Positions 26,137-35,602 of a DNA stretch of 64,000 nucleotides are shown piece after piece. Where the stretch lies: the NCBI GenBank assembly GCA_041738715.1, contig JBGSPI010000003.1, positions 1 to 64,000 of the forward strand, in the 5' to 3' direction. A program made the position numbers and the translations under genes. Source of the DNA: Chamaesiphon sp041738715. GTDB lineage: Bacteria > Cyanobacteriota > Cyanobacteriia > Cyanobacteriales > Chamaesiphonaceae. Numbering within the stretch: position 1 is the stretch's first letter; each line of letters opens with the position of its first letter. The notes beneath the pieces were generated by a model that saw only the letters and a list, made by a program, of their open reading frames with translations, had not been told where the DNA came from and ran no database searches.

Positions 26137-27396
26137 ATGAGACTCATTCGGCTGCCACGCCATGTTTGGATTCTAAGTATTGCAAGCCTGTTGGCAGATA
26201 TTAGTGCGGAAATGATTCATGCAGTTTTACCAATCTTTGTGCTATCGAGCCTAGCTGGTGGAGCTTTGACAATTGGCGCGATCGAAGGTGTATCCGCAGC
26301 AACAATTGCCATCTCACGGGCATTTTCTGGTGGTTTGAGTGACTTTCTAGGCATGCAAAAGGGGCTAGCGGTGATTGGCTATGGCATTTCGACCGCGATG
26401 CGACCACTGCTGGCGATCGCGGCTAGTCCATTATGGGTGATTGCGACACAGTTTGGCGACAGGTTGGGTCAAGGAATCAGTGTTGCACCCCGCAAAGCCT
26501 TGATGGCAAATGTGACTTCCGAGGATATGCGCAGCGAAGCATATCGCTTGCGCCAATCCCTATTAATCGCGGGAGCTTGTGTTGGTTCGACAATCGCCGG
26601 CATCATGTTATTCTTCTCGAAAGATAACTTTCGATTAATTCTCTCTGGCGCGGCGATTCCCAGTTGTATGGCATTAGCTCTATTAATTATTGCCGTCAAA
26701 CCAGTTCAACAGCAGAAAAAAATCTTGATGATGCCCGCTGAAATGACTGGATTACTAGCTGGTGGTGACGAATTTTACGATCGATCTCCCCAATCTCCCG
26801 ATCCCTCCCAGGCGAGTTATAGTCCTATTTATTGGCGAGATTTGCTCTGGTTGGGCGAAGAATTTTGGCTGTTATTAGTCGTCGCAATTTTCTTTAATTT
26901 AGGCAACTCCAGTGATGCTTTTCTGTTGTTGCGATCGGTCGAACTGGGTATTTTACCTGCGTTTATCCCTGTAGGTTTAGTCATTATGAGCTTGGTTTAT
27001 GCTTTGGCATTATATCCATTGAGTTCGATCGAAGATCGCGATCTCAAAGTTCGACTTCTACTAGCTGGATTTCTGCTCCACGCAATTATTTATTTCGGGC
27101 TGGCTGTTGCCCACAGTAATATCCAGATTTGGTGCTTATTTGGCCTGTATGGACTTCATTTAGCGATGATCCAAGGTTTACTGATCGACCTGGTAGATCG
27201 GGCTGTAGAGCCAGAAAGACGTGGCACCGCCTTAAGTCTATTCAACGTGACAATCGGCATTACGCTCTTAGTTGCCAATCTCCTCGCTGGGCTATGCTGG
27301 CAAGGGGTCGGTTCTGGTTTTACCTTTGCTGTTGGTGCTTTCTTTGCTTGTATCGCTACTCTCATTTTATTGCTAGGCAGCGAAGAGATAATTTGA
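26137..27396 (+). CDS. Major facilitator superfamily transporter
   Basis: A 419-aa integral membrane protein with 10-12 hydrophobic segments. The MFS signature region DFLGMQKGLAVIGYG is near residue 70, after transmembrane helix 2, and APRKALMANV near 121. A polar loop of about 50 residues (190-240) separates the two halves, as in MFS proteins. The domain SLLADISAEMIHAVLPIFV near the start is typical of drug/organic-solute exporters of the same group. The substrate is unknown. It is followed by a long AT-rich spacer. Confidence 0.82.
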   Translation: MRLIRLPRHVWILSIASLLADISAEMIHAVLPIFVLSSLAGGALTIGAIEGVSAATIAISRAFSGGLSDFLGMQKGLAVIGYGISTAMRPLLAIAASPLWVIATQFGDRLGQGISVAPRKALMANVTSEDMRSEAYRLRQSLLIAGACVGSTIAGIMLFFSKDNFRLILSGAAIPSCMALALLIIAVKPVQQQKKILMMPAEMTGLLAGGDEFYDRSPQSPDPSQASYSPIYWRDLLWLGEEFWLLLVVAIFFNLGNSSDAFLLLRSVELGILPAFIPVGLVIMSLVYALALYPLSSIEDRDLKVRLLLAGFLLHAIIYFGLAVAHSNIQIWCLFGLYGLHLAMIQGLLIDLVDRAVEPERRGTALSLFNVTIGITLLVANLLAGLCWQGVGSGFTFAVGAFFACIATLILLLGSEEII

Positions 27397-27878
27397 TATC
27401 GGTGATCGGATCTTGTTGGTGCCGATCGATTAAATTTACCTAATATTGATCGAACCGAAGATAGAAATCTCGTGTACCTTTAATAATAGAGATCGAGTCG
27501 ATTGATCCAAATAAATACGATGGAATCAATAAATAACAGCGATCGAGATTAGGATCATTTTATCAATTGATACATTCATTGAAGAGTTGTAAAATACAAA
27601 CTGAAATTATAATTTCTCTAAATTAATAAATTATTGAATATATTATCCTCACAAGATCCTCACATTTGTAGTTTAGTATTTGTAGTTACTAGGTGAAATA
27701 AGTGAACATACGACTAATGGTATTAGCAATCGTCGCTGATGAAATTACTCACAGACTCAAGTCCACACTATGAATTGACAGCACATTGATGGATTGCATG
27801 AAGCAAACGCTCTTAATTATTGTGACGATTGATTAGACCGATTATATTAGACCGATCAATTGTCACAGTATACTACTA
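27397..27878. other. AT-rich intergenic region, no gene seen
   Basis: This 482-bp AT-rich spacer is the longest gene-free stretch in the window. It holds only short frames (the longest I read is about 23 codons near 27700). I see no tRNA or clear terminator. It may carry the promoter and leader of the receiver-kinase gene, or an unannotated small RNA. Confidence 0.4.
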
Positions 27879-29027
27879 ATGGTAAATCCTATGAACCTTC
27901 CCGCTTTCACTCTACTCATCGTTGAAGATGTGATGGAAAGTCGAGAACTGTATCGAAATTGCCTGCTGACCGATGGCAGTTGTGATTACGATCTACTAGA
28001 AGCGGAATCACTGGCAGAGGCACTGGAATTGTGCCAGACCCGATCGATTGATGCTATTTTACTTGATTATCTACTCCCCGATGGAGATGGGTTGAGATTT
28101 CTGGAGACACTAGCGGATCGAAGTAATATTACTAATCCACCCGTGGTGATGATGACGGGGCATGGTGACGAAAGTATCGCGGTGCGAGCGATGAAACTAG
28201 GTGCCCAAGATTATTTGCCCAAGCACAAATTTTCACCAGAGCTATTGGTATCAACCGTACGCAATGCGATCGAGAATGCCCGCTTGCGGCGACAATTGCA
28301 GAGCGAACGGATCGTCGCAGAACAAGAGCGCGAACACGCCCAAGCCGCTCTGGAAAATCGCAATCAAGAGCTACGTAGCTTTGTACAGATCGTCTCCCAC
28401 GATCTCAAAGCACCCCTCCGGGCAATTGCCAATCTCTCTGAGTGGATCGAAGAAGATTTGGAAGATGCGCTCACAGTCGGCACTCAAGCGCAAATGACAC
28501 TGTTACGGAGCCGAGTAAAGCGGATGTCCTGCACGATTGATGGACTACTCGACTATGCTCTGAGCGCGCAAACTGACGAACCGAGTGAGTCTGTTGAAGT
28601 AGCTCGATTGCTGGCTGAGGTGATCGATTCGCTCTCGCCACCACCGACATTCTGCATCGAGATTGCGCCAATGCCAATCGTTACCGCCAACCGTTTCCAA
28701 TTGTTCCAGGTATTTGCCAATCTGATCGGTAATGGGATTAAGCATCATGACAGATCTGATGGCTCGATTCATATTGCTGTGCGAGAGCTAGAGGATCTGT
28801 ACGAATTTAGCGTCGCCGATGATGGTGTCGGGATCGCACCAGAGCAGCATGATCGAATTTTTGTCATTTTCCAGGCGGTGAATCCTCAAAATCGATCGGA
28901 TAGTACGGGGATTGGACTCGCAATTGTCAAGAAAATTATTGAAGATCAGGGCGAGACCCTGCGGTTAGAATCCGAGATTGGTAAAGGTACTACCTTCTAC
29001 TTTACTTGGAGAAAACATCACAACTAA
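27879..29027 (+). CDS. Response regulator receiver-histidine kinase hybrid
   Basis: A 382-aa soluble signalling protein with a receiver domain first and a kinase second. The receiver covers residues about 10-130, with the phospho-acceptor Asp63 in LLDYLLPDGDG and Lys115 in DYLPKHK. A coiled-coil linker (about 135-165) joins it to the HisKA domain with IVSHDLKAPLR, the phosphorylated histidine being His174. The ATP-binding domain follows (VFANLIGNGIKHH, VADDGVGIAPEQ and STGIGLAIVKKI). There is no transmembrane segment. Its partner is not adjacent. In cyanobacteria such proteins relay signals downstream of a membrane or photoreceptor kinase. Two in-frame ATGs at the start (residues 1 and 5) are both possible. 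Confidence 0.88.
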   Translation: MVNPMNLPAFTLLIVEDVMESRELYRNCLLTDGSCDYDLLEAESLAEALELCQTRSIDAILLDYLLPDGDGLRFLETLADRSNITNPPVVMMTGHGDESIAVRAMKLGAQDYLPKHKFSPELLVSTVRNAIENARLRRQLQSERIVAEQEREHAQAALENRNQELRSFVQIVSHDLKAPLRAIANLSEWIEEDLEDALTVGTQAQMTLLRSRVKRMSCTIDGLLDYALSAQTDEPSESVEVARLLAEVIDSLSPPPTFCIEIAPMPIVTANRFQLFQVFANLIGNGIKHHDRSDGSIHIAVRELEDLYEFSVADDGVGIAPEQHDRIFVIFQAVNPQNRSDSTGIGLAIVKKIIEDQGETLRLESEIGKGTTFYFTWRKHHN

Positions 29028-29081
29028 CCAAGCAGGTATTTGGATGACATTCATTCAAGAAAACCTAACTTTTTTCGAGGT

Positions 29082-29879
29082 TTAAGTTTGGTCATTGGAG
29101 CCGGGTTCAGTGGGGCTAGTTGGCATGTGGGGCGTAGATTCGATCGTCGGTGGTTTAACTGCTTGTCCGAGTGGTTTTGCCGGGGGTGAGGTCGGTTTAA
29201 CTGTTAATTCGATCCAGGCTTCATCCGGCTCGGTAGTGGTAGGTGGAGTTACGTTGGGCTGAGTTTGTGTTGCTCTAACTGTAGGCACATCTGCTTGACT
29301 GGGAACGGTTGCTTGATGTGTCTGCTTTGCAGCTTGATTAACGACTGGTAATCCTGATGGAGCTTGAATAGGTTCGGCAGCAAGTGGTGTGACTGTCGGC
29401 ATATTTGTCTTCGCTGGGGTTGCTTGCCGCTGTGGTGGAGTGGCTATCTCAATAGCCGGGGCTGGTGTCGGGGACTTAACTGGTGCAGGGGTCGAAACAG
29501 TTGTGGTTGAGGACTTGGGATTAGTGGGTACTTTAGCTTTCGGTTGAGATTGTTTGCCACCTGTTGGTTTTAAACCTAACTGCTGTTGAATTTGGGTGGT
29601 AGTGGGAATGGGGGTTTGTTGATTTGCTGGGACTAATTGACGGCGGAGTTGCAACGTTTGCCAAGCAAACCAGCCTAAGAGGGCGACACTAGCCGTTTGT
29701 CCCACTAAAATACCACCAGTAATCTGACGGGCGTAAATCCACAGCGCGAGGGCGTAAAAAAAACCAACTCCACTCCAGATAAAGTCATGTTTGCGATGGA
29801 TTTCGGGCAAAAAGAAGGCGGCGACGTACAAACCAACGCTACCCGTACCCACTAAGACAGCTAATATATGTGCCAGCAT
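29082..29879 (-). CDS. ycf66: Ycf66 family protein
   Basis: A 265-aa protein. The N-terminal 90 residues carry the Ycf66 pattern, LAHILAVLVGTGSVGLYVAAFFLPEIHRKHDFIWSGVG, then VALLGWFAWQTLQLRRQL, with three hydrophobic helices. The remainder is a long Pro/Thr/Lys-rich disordered tail. Ycf66 is conserved in cyanobacteria and plastids and its function is not established. The open frame starts at GTG 29891, but ATG at 29879 matches the family start; an AGGAG lies 11 nt upstream of it. Confidence 0.88.
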   Translation of the reverse strand: MLAHILAVLVGTGSVGLYVAAFFLPEIHRKHDFIWSGVGFFYALALWIYARQITGGILVGQTASVALLGWFAWQTLQLRRQLVPANQQTPIPTTTQIQQQLGLKPTGGKQSQPKAKVPTNPKSSTTTVSTPAPVKSPTPAPAIEIATPPQRQATPAKTNMPTVTPLAAEPIQAPSGLPVVNQAAKQTHQATVPSQADVPTVRATQTQPNVTPPTTTEPDEAWIELTVKPTSPPAKPLGQAVKPPTIESTPHMPTSPTEPGSNDQT

Positions 29880-29983
29880 CTTTGAGAACACTCCTGTAAG
29901 CCAATCTTGGTCGTGAAGATCGCCTTGTTAGAGCTAATTGCTGCTCCAAGAGTAATTAACCCTAACAACGCGATCGATTTCTA

Positions 29984-30652
29984 CTAAGCTACCACAGCGG
30001 CGGCAGCAACAGCTACGGGCAATAACTCGATGTTCGTAAAGTTAAACTCAGTTGTCGGTTGACCATTTGCTTCAGCTTGAATGATCCGTTGACGCAGGAG
30101 TTGATAATCACCTACTTTTTGGTAGTTGTCTTCAAAGACAATTTTGGGGCTAGTGATTGCTCCAGTTGCGGGATCAGCATACACTGAGTCATAACGATGG
30201 GAAAGATAACCAGCCCCAGTATCATGACTGCTAAAGGTATCGATCGTCACCAGAGTTCCATGAATATGTCGATGGACATGACAAACTTCATTATTACGAA
30301 CTTTATACCGATCTCCCTCAGATTTACCGCCCAGCAGGATTTCTACCGCACCTGTAGCATCTGTCTCACCGTAGCGGAAGGTATTTTTGCTGTGAGTCTC
30401 GGCAAATGTGCGGCGGACGCGGTGAATGGCAACTTCCCGCAGTTGTCCGAGAATCGAATTTCGCGCTGCTTCATCCTCAATACCAACAACCTCTGCACTC
30501 AAGTTGGGTTTGACGGTGATGGTGCCGGTGAAGATTTCATTACCCTGTTTGAGTTCGACTGCGGCAGTATACCCAGGGAAGTTACTGTCCCAAGTGTAAC
30601 GATTTTCGTAAGCAGCCTGAAATAATTCTTGTGCCGATTTTGATTCTGTCAT
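29984..30652 (-). CDS. DUF3386 family protein
   Basis: A 222-aa protein matching the cyanobacterial DUF3386 family as I know it: the N-terminal ELFQAAYENRYTWDSNFPGYTA, a GxYxVxNNEVCHVHRHIHGTLVTI-type core, and YDSVYADPATGAI. It is soluble, with no signal peptide. The function is not known. The Ala/Val-rich C-terminal tail (AVAAAAVVA) is unusual for the family and could be a membrane-touching end. It is upstream of ycf66 on the same strand and may share a transcript. Confidence 0.8.
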   Translation of the reverse strand: MTESKSAQELFQAAYENRYTWDSNFPGYTAAVELKQGNEIFTGTITVKPNLSAEVVGIEDEAARNSILGQLREVAIHRVRRTFAETHSKNTFRYGETDATGAVEILLGGKSEGDRYKVRNNEVCHVHRHIHGTLVTIDTFSSHDTGAGYLSHRYDSVYADPATGAITSPKIVFEDNYQKVGDYQLLRQRIIQAEANGQPTTEFNFTNIELLPVAVAAAAVVA

Positions 30653-30739
30653 CTGACCTACGTGTAATTATAATCCAGTATCTAATAGTCTAAAGATTTT
30701 TGCTTTGATTTTTGCCCTCACCCCAAATTACCGATCAAA

Positions 30740-31357
30740 ATGACCAGCCTAGATTTCAAGCAGACAATGGCAGCCTTCGCTATTGAACGTCAAGTGTTGG
30801 CACCAGAGCTATCCCAATCAATCAGCGATAAAGGGAGGATCGCGGCTGGGCTATTGTTATGTTTATCATTTCTGATTGATCGGACAATTGCTGACATCAC
30901 CATCGAACAACTCGATCGCATTTATCCAGCCAGACGTAATCAGGGCTTAATTGATTTTAAAATTATTTGTCGTCTTGCCAGTGGACGGCAAGTTAATTTG
31001 GGTGTGTGCGTATTGACATCGCCAGATTTGATGTTTGTCAATGAGGCATGTCTGCGATTACTAGTCTACAAGGATTTTGGACTTGATCGATTGTGTTTAC
31101 TGCGCCCGGGCGACCTGATGACCAGTGTTTCACAGCTACCAACTTGTTTACCCCAACTACTATCACCAGAAATTGGCGGTAATTATATTCCACTCAAATC
31201 TCGGGATCTCCTCAGTATTCTCACAACTCTCTCGGTCTTTCGCCACAAACAGCAGCACCAGTTGACAAATGAGATGATTGCTGAGTATCTACACCAGCAA
31301 GAAATACTGACTAAAAATGAGTTAATTAAATGTATTCTAGCTACTGCCAAGATCTAG
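30740..31357 (+). CDS. Hypothetical protein
   Basis: A 205-aa soluble protein I do not recognise. It starts with a helical section of about 50 residues, then an alpha/beta-looking middle (GLIDFKIICRLASGRQVNLGVCVLTSP, FVNEACLRLLVYKDFGLDRLCLLRP). The strand-helix alternation could fit a restriction-nuclease-like or nucleotide-binding fold, but I see no catalytic motif. It is divergent from the DUF3386 gene and followed after 111 bp by a Uma2 gene on the same strand. Confidence 0.55.
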   Translation: MTSLDFKQTMAAFAIERQVLAPELSQSISDKGRIAAGLLLCLSFLIDRTIADITIEQLDRIYPARRNQGLIDFKIICRLASGRQVNLGVCVLTSPDLMFVNEACLRLLVYKDFGLDRLCLLRPGDLMTSVSQLPTCLPQLLSPEIGGNYIPLKSRDLLSILTTLSVFRHKQQHQLTNEMIAEYLHQQEILTKNELIKCILATAKI

Positions 31358-31468
31358 GTTTGAGCATCGATCTTGGCTAGATGTGGTAAATTTTTAGCTT
31401 AAAATTATGATGGGAGGGTAAACGCCGATCGACTGAATCACAGCACACGATCGAGGGATAATTGAACG

Positions 31469-32035
31469 ATGGAAACAACTTTAGATGTCAGTTTGATGCA
31501 CCTCACTGACGAGCAATTTTACCAACTTTGCCAAGCTAATCGAGATCTTCGCTTAGAACTCAGTGCGACAGGAGAACTATCAATTATGCCACCAACTGGC
31601 TGGGGCAGTGGGAAACGAAATTTCGATCTAATCGTTCAACTGGGAATTTGGACTCGTCAAAACCAGTTGGGAACAGCGTTCGATTCTTCTACTGGGTTTA
31701 AACTACCAAATGGGGCTAATCGATCGCCTGATGCCGCTTGGGTCGAGAACTCGCGGATTGAGGCACTCAAACCCGATCCCGATAAATTTCTCCCCCTCGC
31801 CCCCGATTTTTTGATTGAATTGCGATCGAGTACCGACAATCTTGCCACCTTGCAAAAAAAGATGCAAGAATATCAAGATAATGGTGTCAAATTGGGTTGG
31901 CTAATTAATCCCCGCGATCGACAAGTAGAAATCCACAGGCTCGATCGAGTTGTCGAAGTTTTGCAATCACCCACAACTCTCTCTGGTGAAAACATCCTAC
32001 CTGGATTTGTGCTAGATCTGACAACTATTTGGTGA
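31469..32035 (+). CDS. Uma2 family endonuclease-like protein
   Basis: A 188-aa protein of the Uma2 (DUF820) family, which has a PD-(D/E)XK restriction-nuclease fold. Seen are the N-terminal FYQLCQANRDLRLELSATGELSIM, a glycine/asparagine-rich loop (WGSGKRNFDL), RSPDAAWV, the ELRSSTDN acidic motif and the YQDNGVKLGWLINP segment. Cyanobacteria carry many copies; their role is unknown and may concern DNA. It is close in sequence to the Uma2 gene at 60408-60998. Confidence 0.85.
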   Translation: METTLDVSLMHLTDEQFYQLCQANRDLRLELSATGELSIMPPTGWGSGKRNFDLIVQLGIWTRQNQLGTAFDSSTGFKLPNGANRSPDAAWVENSRIEALKPDPDKFLPLAPDFLIELRSSTDNLATLQKKMQEYQDNGVKLGWLINPRDRQVEIHRLDRVVEVLQSPTTLSGENILPGFVLDLTTIW

Positions 32036-32125
32036 AATATACCTCGATGTAACTTGGAAATATTACCAAATTCATTTAGAGGCATTCTTTGATTCATCTC
32101 TCCACATGGTTATTTCTAGAAGCCT

Positions 32126-32206
32126 TATGAAGGTGAAGTTTACAATCCGTTGGTTACATCATCTGAACTGAAACCTAAGATGTCAGAATTGCTGATGGCG
32201 GCTTGA
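32126..32206 (+). pseudogene. Possible C-terminal remnant of a lost gene
   Basis: Between the Uma2 and dynamin genes, 26 codons read as a protein-like tail (YEGEVYNPLVTSSELK, ending MSELLMAA and TGA at 32204-32206). A stop codon precedes it in frame, so it has no start of its own. It may be what is left of a gene cut by an insertion at the edge of the accessory patch. I do not know the family. Confidence 0.25.
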
Positions 32207-32239
32207 CTCTCACACGAGTATCATGGCTGTAGCTCCTCA

Positions 32240-34060
32240 TTATAGAGTATACGAGGACAACTCTTTCCTTAACTCATTTAGTTGTTGCTTTCGCTCAGTA
32301 ATCCATATACTATGTTCTTGTTTATTCTTTTGAATATCCTCTTCTAGCACATTTAATTTCTCATCGCACTTAGATATAGCACTAGCAAATAATTTGTCTG
32401 ATTTTGCTAATTTTTCAGTGAAAATTTGTCCGATATTTTTAATGATATATTTTTTATATTCTTCTAACTTAACATGGGAATTTTCAGAAGCTTCATCAAT
32501 AATTTTCTGCTTAGTTTTTTCGTCAGATTTCCAAGCAAATCGTGATAAAACTTCAGGAAAATCTGCTTTTATAGCTTTATGACCAATAAAAGTCCAATTG
32601 GGATTTGGCGTGTCCCAATCATTGATTTTGTGAGAAATTGATAAAAATTCAAAAGAAGTAATCGAATCGTTAATTAACTCATCTAATTTAATCAAGTTAG
32701 GCTTGACTATCTTGTCATGCAAATTAAAATTAGTCCAGTTACGGAATTCCCAATCCAAATCTTTTTGACAGCGATCAGCACAATAATTTACCAGCTTTTC
32801 ATGCCCTTGTTTAACGAAATATGCTGAATTCCATTTTTCCGAAGATTTATTCAATAGATTACGGAGATTTTTATTCCATTCATTTAGAGACAAATCGATC
32901 TCCTTAATTACTCGTGCTTCGATTTCTTTAGCTGAGACTTTAAGTTTACCGTGATGACCAGTTATGTGGGCTATATTTTCTATAATTTCTGTCTGTGTCT
33001 TTTCTAGTTCTAAAATACAAAGCGGATTTTGTCGCAATAGTTGGTTAAGATTATCTATAACTTCAATGCAGAGTTGATCGAGTTTGGCAGTGCTTTCCCT
33101 GATTTTAATATTGCCTCGTTCGTTAGTTAAGAATTTCTCTAGTGAAGATGTAAAAATTTTAAATTGCTGTGAATATTCATTATCTTCATTACTAGAAATA
33201 GCATCTAGAGCCTCAGTAGCAGACAAGAAATGAATTCGATTATTGCCAAAAATAATCGGATTTTCACCCAAACATATATTTTGAATTCGTTCTCGAACAT
33301 CTTGACGATCGCTGTCTTTTTTTAGCGCATCCCATTTGTTAACAACAATAAATAAGTTATCAACCCCATTTAGAGAATTGTTGATGCTTAGACGTTTTTG
33401 CAAATCTTCAAGTATATCCTTTTCGGATCTTGTCAAGGGACGTTGAGCATCAGTTAAAAAGATTATTGCATCTATATTTCTTAAGATCTGTTCTGTAATA
33501 CTAGTACGATCTGGATGTTCGTTTAAACCTGGAGAATCAATAATTGTGACTCCATTTTTACATAGCTCTAGTTTAGGATGTTCAAAAATTATTTCCTTGA
33601 CTTGGTTTTGAACTATGCCTTCACTTAACCTTTCTAAGGCTAAATTTTTATCCAAAGAAGTTTTATTTTGATATTCTTGAAAGTTTATTTCTGCTTGATG
33701 TCCGTCCTTGTAATGACAAATTATCCGTTGTTCCTCACCATAGGTTAAAATGCTGATAGCAGCACTACACGGAACTGCTCTAGTAGGTTGAATTTCCTCT
33801 CCAATCAAGGCGTTTAACAAGGTTGATTTCCCTTGACTAAAATCTCCGATGACAGCTACTCTAAATTCCTGAGACTTGAGAGATTGAGAGAGCGAATCTA
33901 ATTTATTCCTCGCACTCCCTAATAAAGAATGTTTTTCTCGATCCTCGTTGATAATTTGAGATAGACGATCACATAAATATTCGAGGTTTTGAATCTGCTG
34001 TTGAAATTTTTCTAGTGTTGGATATGATGCTGTGGAGGTTTGAGAAGTGAGAGTTGACAT
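32240..34060 (-). CDS. Dynamin-like GTPase
   Basis: A 606-aa large GTPase of the bacterial dynamin-like group. The G domain (about 65-330) has the P-loop GDFSQGKST at 72-80, the switch I threonine in QPTRAVPCSA near 94, the G3 motif DSPGLN at 175-180 and the G4 motif NKWD at 241-244. A long alpha-helical and coiled-coil region follows (350-606). A transmembrane paddle is not obvious. Such proteins bind and remodel membranes; some act in phage defence or in membrane repair. The gene is AT-rich with few GATCG sites compared with its neighbours, suggesting transfer. An unknown gene starts divergently 222 bp away and may be a partner. Confidence 0.85.
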   Translation of the reverse strand: MSTLTSQTSTASYPTLEKFQQQIQNLEYLCDRLSQIINEDREKHSLLGSARNKLDSLSQSLKSQEFRVAVIGDFSQGKSTLLNALIGEEIQPTRAVPCSAAISILTYGEEQRIICHYKDGHQAEINFQEYQNKTSLDKNLALERLSEGIVQNQVKEIIFEHPKLELCKNGVTIIDSPGLNEHPDRTSITEQILRNIDAIIFLTDAQRPLTRSEKDILEDLQKRLSINNSLNGVDNLFIVVNKWDALKKDSDRQDVRERIQNICLGENPIIFGNNRIHFLSATEALDAISSNEDNEYSQQFKIFTSSLEKFLTNERGNIKIRESTAKLDQLCIEVIDNLNQLLRQNPLCILELEKTQTEIIENIAHITGHHGKLKVSAKEIEARVIKEIDLSLNEWNKNLRNLLNKSSEKWNSAYFVKQGHEKLVNYCADRCQKDLDWEFRNWTNFNLHDKIVKPNLIKLDELINDSITSFEFLSISHKINDWDTPNPNWTFIGHKAIKADFPEVLSRFAWKSDEKTKQKIIDEASENSHVKLEEYKKYIIKNIGQIFTEKLAKSDKLFASAISKCDEKLNVLEEDIQKNKQEHSIWITERKQQLNELRKELSSYTL

Positions 34061-34282
34061 GGGAAGGGGCTAATAATATTCATGACATATATCTTTGAAT
34101 CTTAGTATGCCCAAAGTTTAAATTAAAATACCACAAATATTTCACTGTCGAAAATCGACAATCCAAAGTCTCTGAAGACATCTTAGCTTCAGCATTAATT
34201 CAACATTCCGAGTAAATACGGATGCCATATATTAATCGAGTGGGTAAGGTGGAGATGCCTATGCTTGTATAAAAAAAACAAG

Positions 34283-35521
34283 ATGTTGTTTGAGTTCCCT
34301 CCCGCTATTCGATCTGGTATTGCCGCAGGTAAGTATATTCAAGTATTTTCGTCTTCAGGAATTCCACAAGCAATAGCTAGAGATGCCACAACAGGACAAT
34401 TTGTTGGTCATGCAATCGGAATTTTAAGTCATACAGGAATTCCCCTCAATCCTCTATCAGTTCCCTTTCAGTTAATTACTAGTGGTTTGGAAATGTACCA
34501 AATACATAAGGGATTTCAGTCTGTAGAAAGAGGCTTACAATCGCTCAAAAACACCGTAGGAGTTTTGCAAAGTACAACAGCAGTTATTGGAGTAGGAGTA
34601 GCAGCAGGAGTTGCTCTATCTGCTGTCAATCTCCATCAGATATTAAAGTTAAGAAAAGCTGTAGAGAAACTGGATGTTAAAATAGAAAATGGTTTTATAG
34701 ATGTCATTCAAGAGATTGGATCTCTATCATATAATATTAAATTCGAGCAGCATCGCACTATTTTAATCCAGGCATATGGACGTTTTGCCGGAGCAATAGA
34801 TCGTTTGCGTTCGGCAATTAATCTCCAGGATACGAATCGTCGTAATGCAGAAATAGATGCAATAAGAAATACATTGTTTGATGCTCTAGCTGATTATCGT
34901 AACCCTCATTTATTTAAAGAAGTCTCTGCACCAGGAATACTACGCCGACTAGAGTGTACATGGGCAATTGAGCAAACGATTATTTCCACTTACCAAATGC
35001 AGCAAGAATTAGCAGTAGTAAGCGATCGTTTGTCCAATCTCCATAGCACAATTTGTCAAGATTCAGTCACCATCATTAAAAGCTGTAAAAATCCACAAGA
35101 ATTTAATTTTATTGCTCCAGAACTCAGTCGAATTCGCTATCATGACCTAGAAGTTTTAGAAGCATGGGAAAATCAAAATAATTGGATCAGAACATTACCG
35201 ACTCAAGAAAGGGACGATTTACACAGTGCTGATTATCTAAATGATGTCTGTCAATCTGGTTTCGAGCTAGAAGACACAAAAGAACCGCCAGAATATTTAG
35301 AATATCAGCAGTTACAGCAAAATTCTTATCCTGGTTCTATGAAAGATAGACTGTTATTTATGATGGATCGAAATCTGAGACAAGAAGCCGAATTATATAT
35401 TCACGATCGAGCAATCATAAAAGGATATAAAAGCTTAAATTCAGTTAATCTAAACCGTGCAACCGAATTTACTGTAGCTAATCTTTATTGGTATTTTAAG
35501 GATCTCGATATGATTCTCTAG
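34283..35521 (+). CDS. Unknown protein divergent from dynamin gene
   Basis: A 412-aa protein, not recognised. A hydrophobic, Gly/Val/Ala-rich segment at about 99-117 (AVIGVGVAAGVALSAV) could enter a membrane. It is followed by a coiled-coil helix (LKLRKAVEKLDVKIENGF, about 121-138). The remainder is mostly helical and polar, with a dense acidic section near 325-345 (ELEDTKEPPEYLEYQ). There is no signal peptide. A TTG six codons upstream is an alternative start. It is AT-rich like the divergent dynamin gene, and the two share a promoter region. Structural resemblance to pore-forming or membrane-associated effectors is inference only. Confidence 0.6.
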   Translation: MLFEFPPAIRSGIAAGKYIQVFSSSGIPQAIARDATTGQFVGHAIGILSHTGIPLNPLSVPFQLITSGLEMYQIHKGFQSVERGLQSLKNTVGVLQSTTAVIGVGVAAGVALSAVNLHQILKLRKAVEKLDVKIENGFIDVIQEIGSLSYNIKFEQHRTILIQAYGRFAGAIDRLRSAINLQDTNRRNAEIDAIRNTLFDALADYRNPHLFKEVSAPGILRRLECTWAIEQTIISTYQMQQELAVVSDRLSNLHSTICQDSVTIIKSCKNPQEFNFIAPELSRIRYHDLEVLEAWENQNNWIRTLPTQERDDLHSADYLNDVCQSGFELEDTKEPPEYLEYQQLQQNSYPGSMKDRLLFMMDRNLRQEAELYIHDRAIIKGYKSLNSVNLNRATEFTVANLYWYFKDLDMIL

Positions 35522-35602
35522 CTTCTTCAAGTGACGGCAAGCTGTTCCGCACAATAGCATCCCTGTTAGGATAGAAGTTGCATAAACAGTGAGGTCATAG
35601 GG

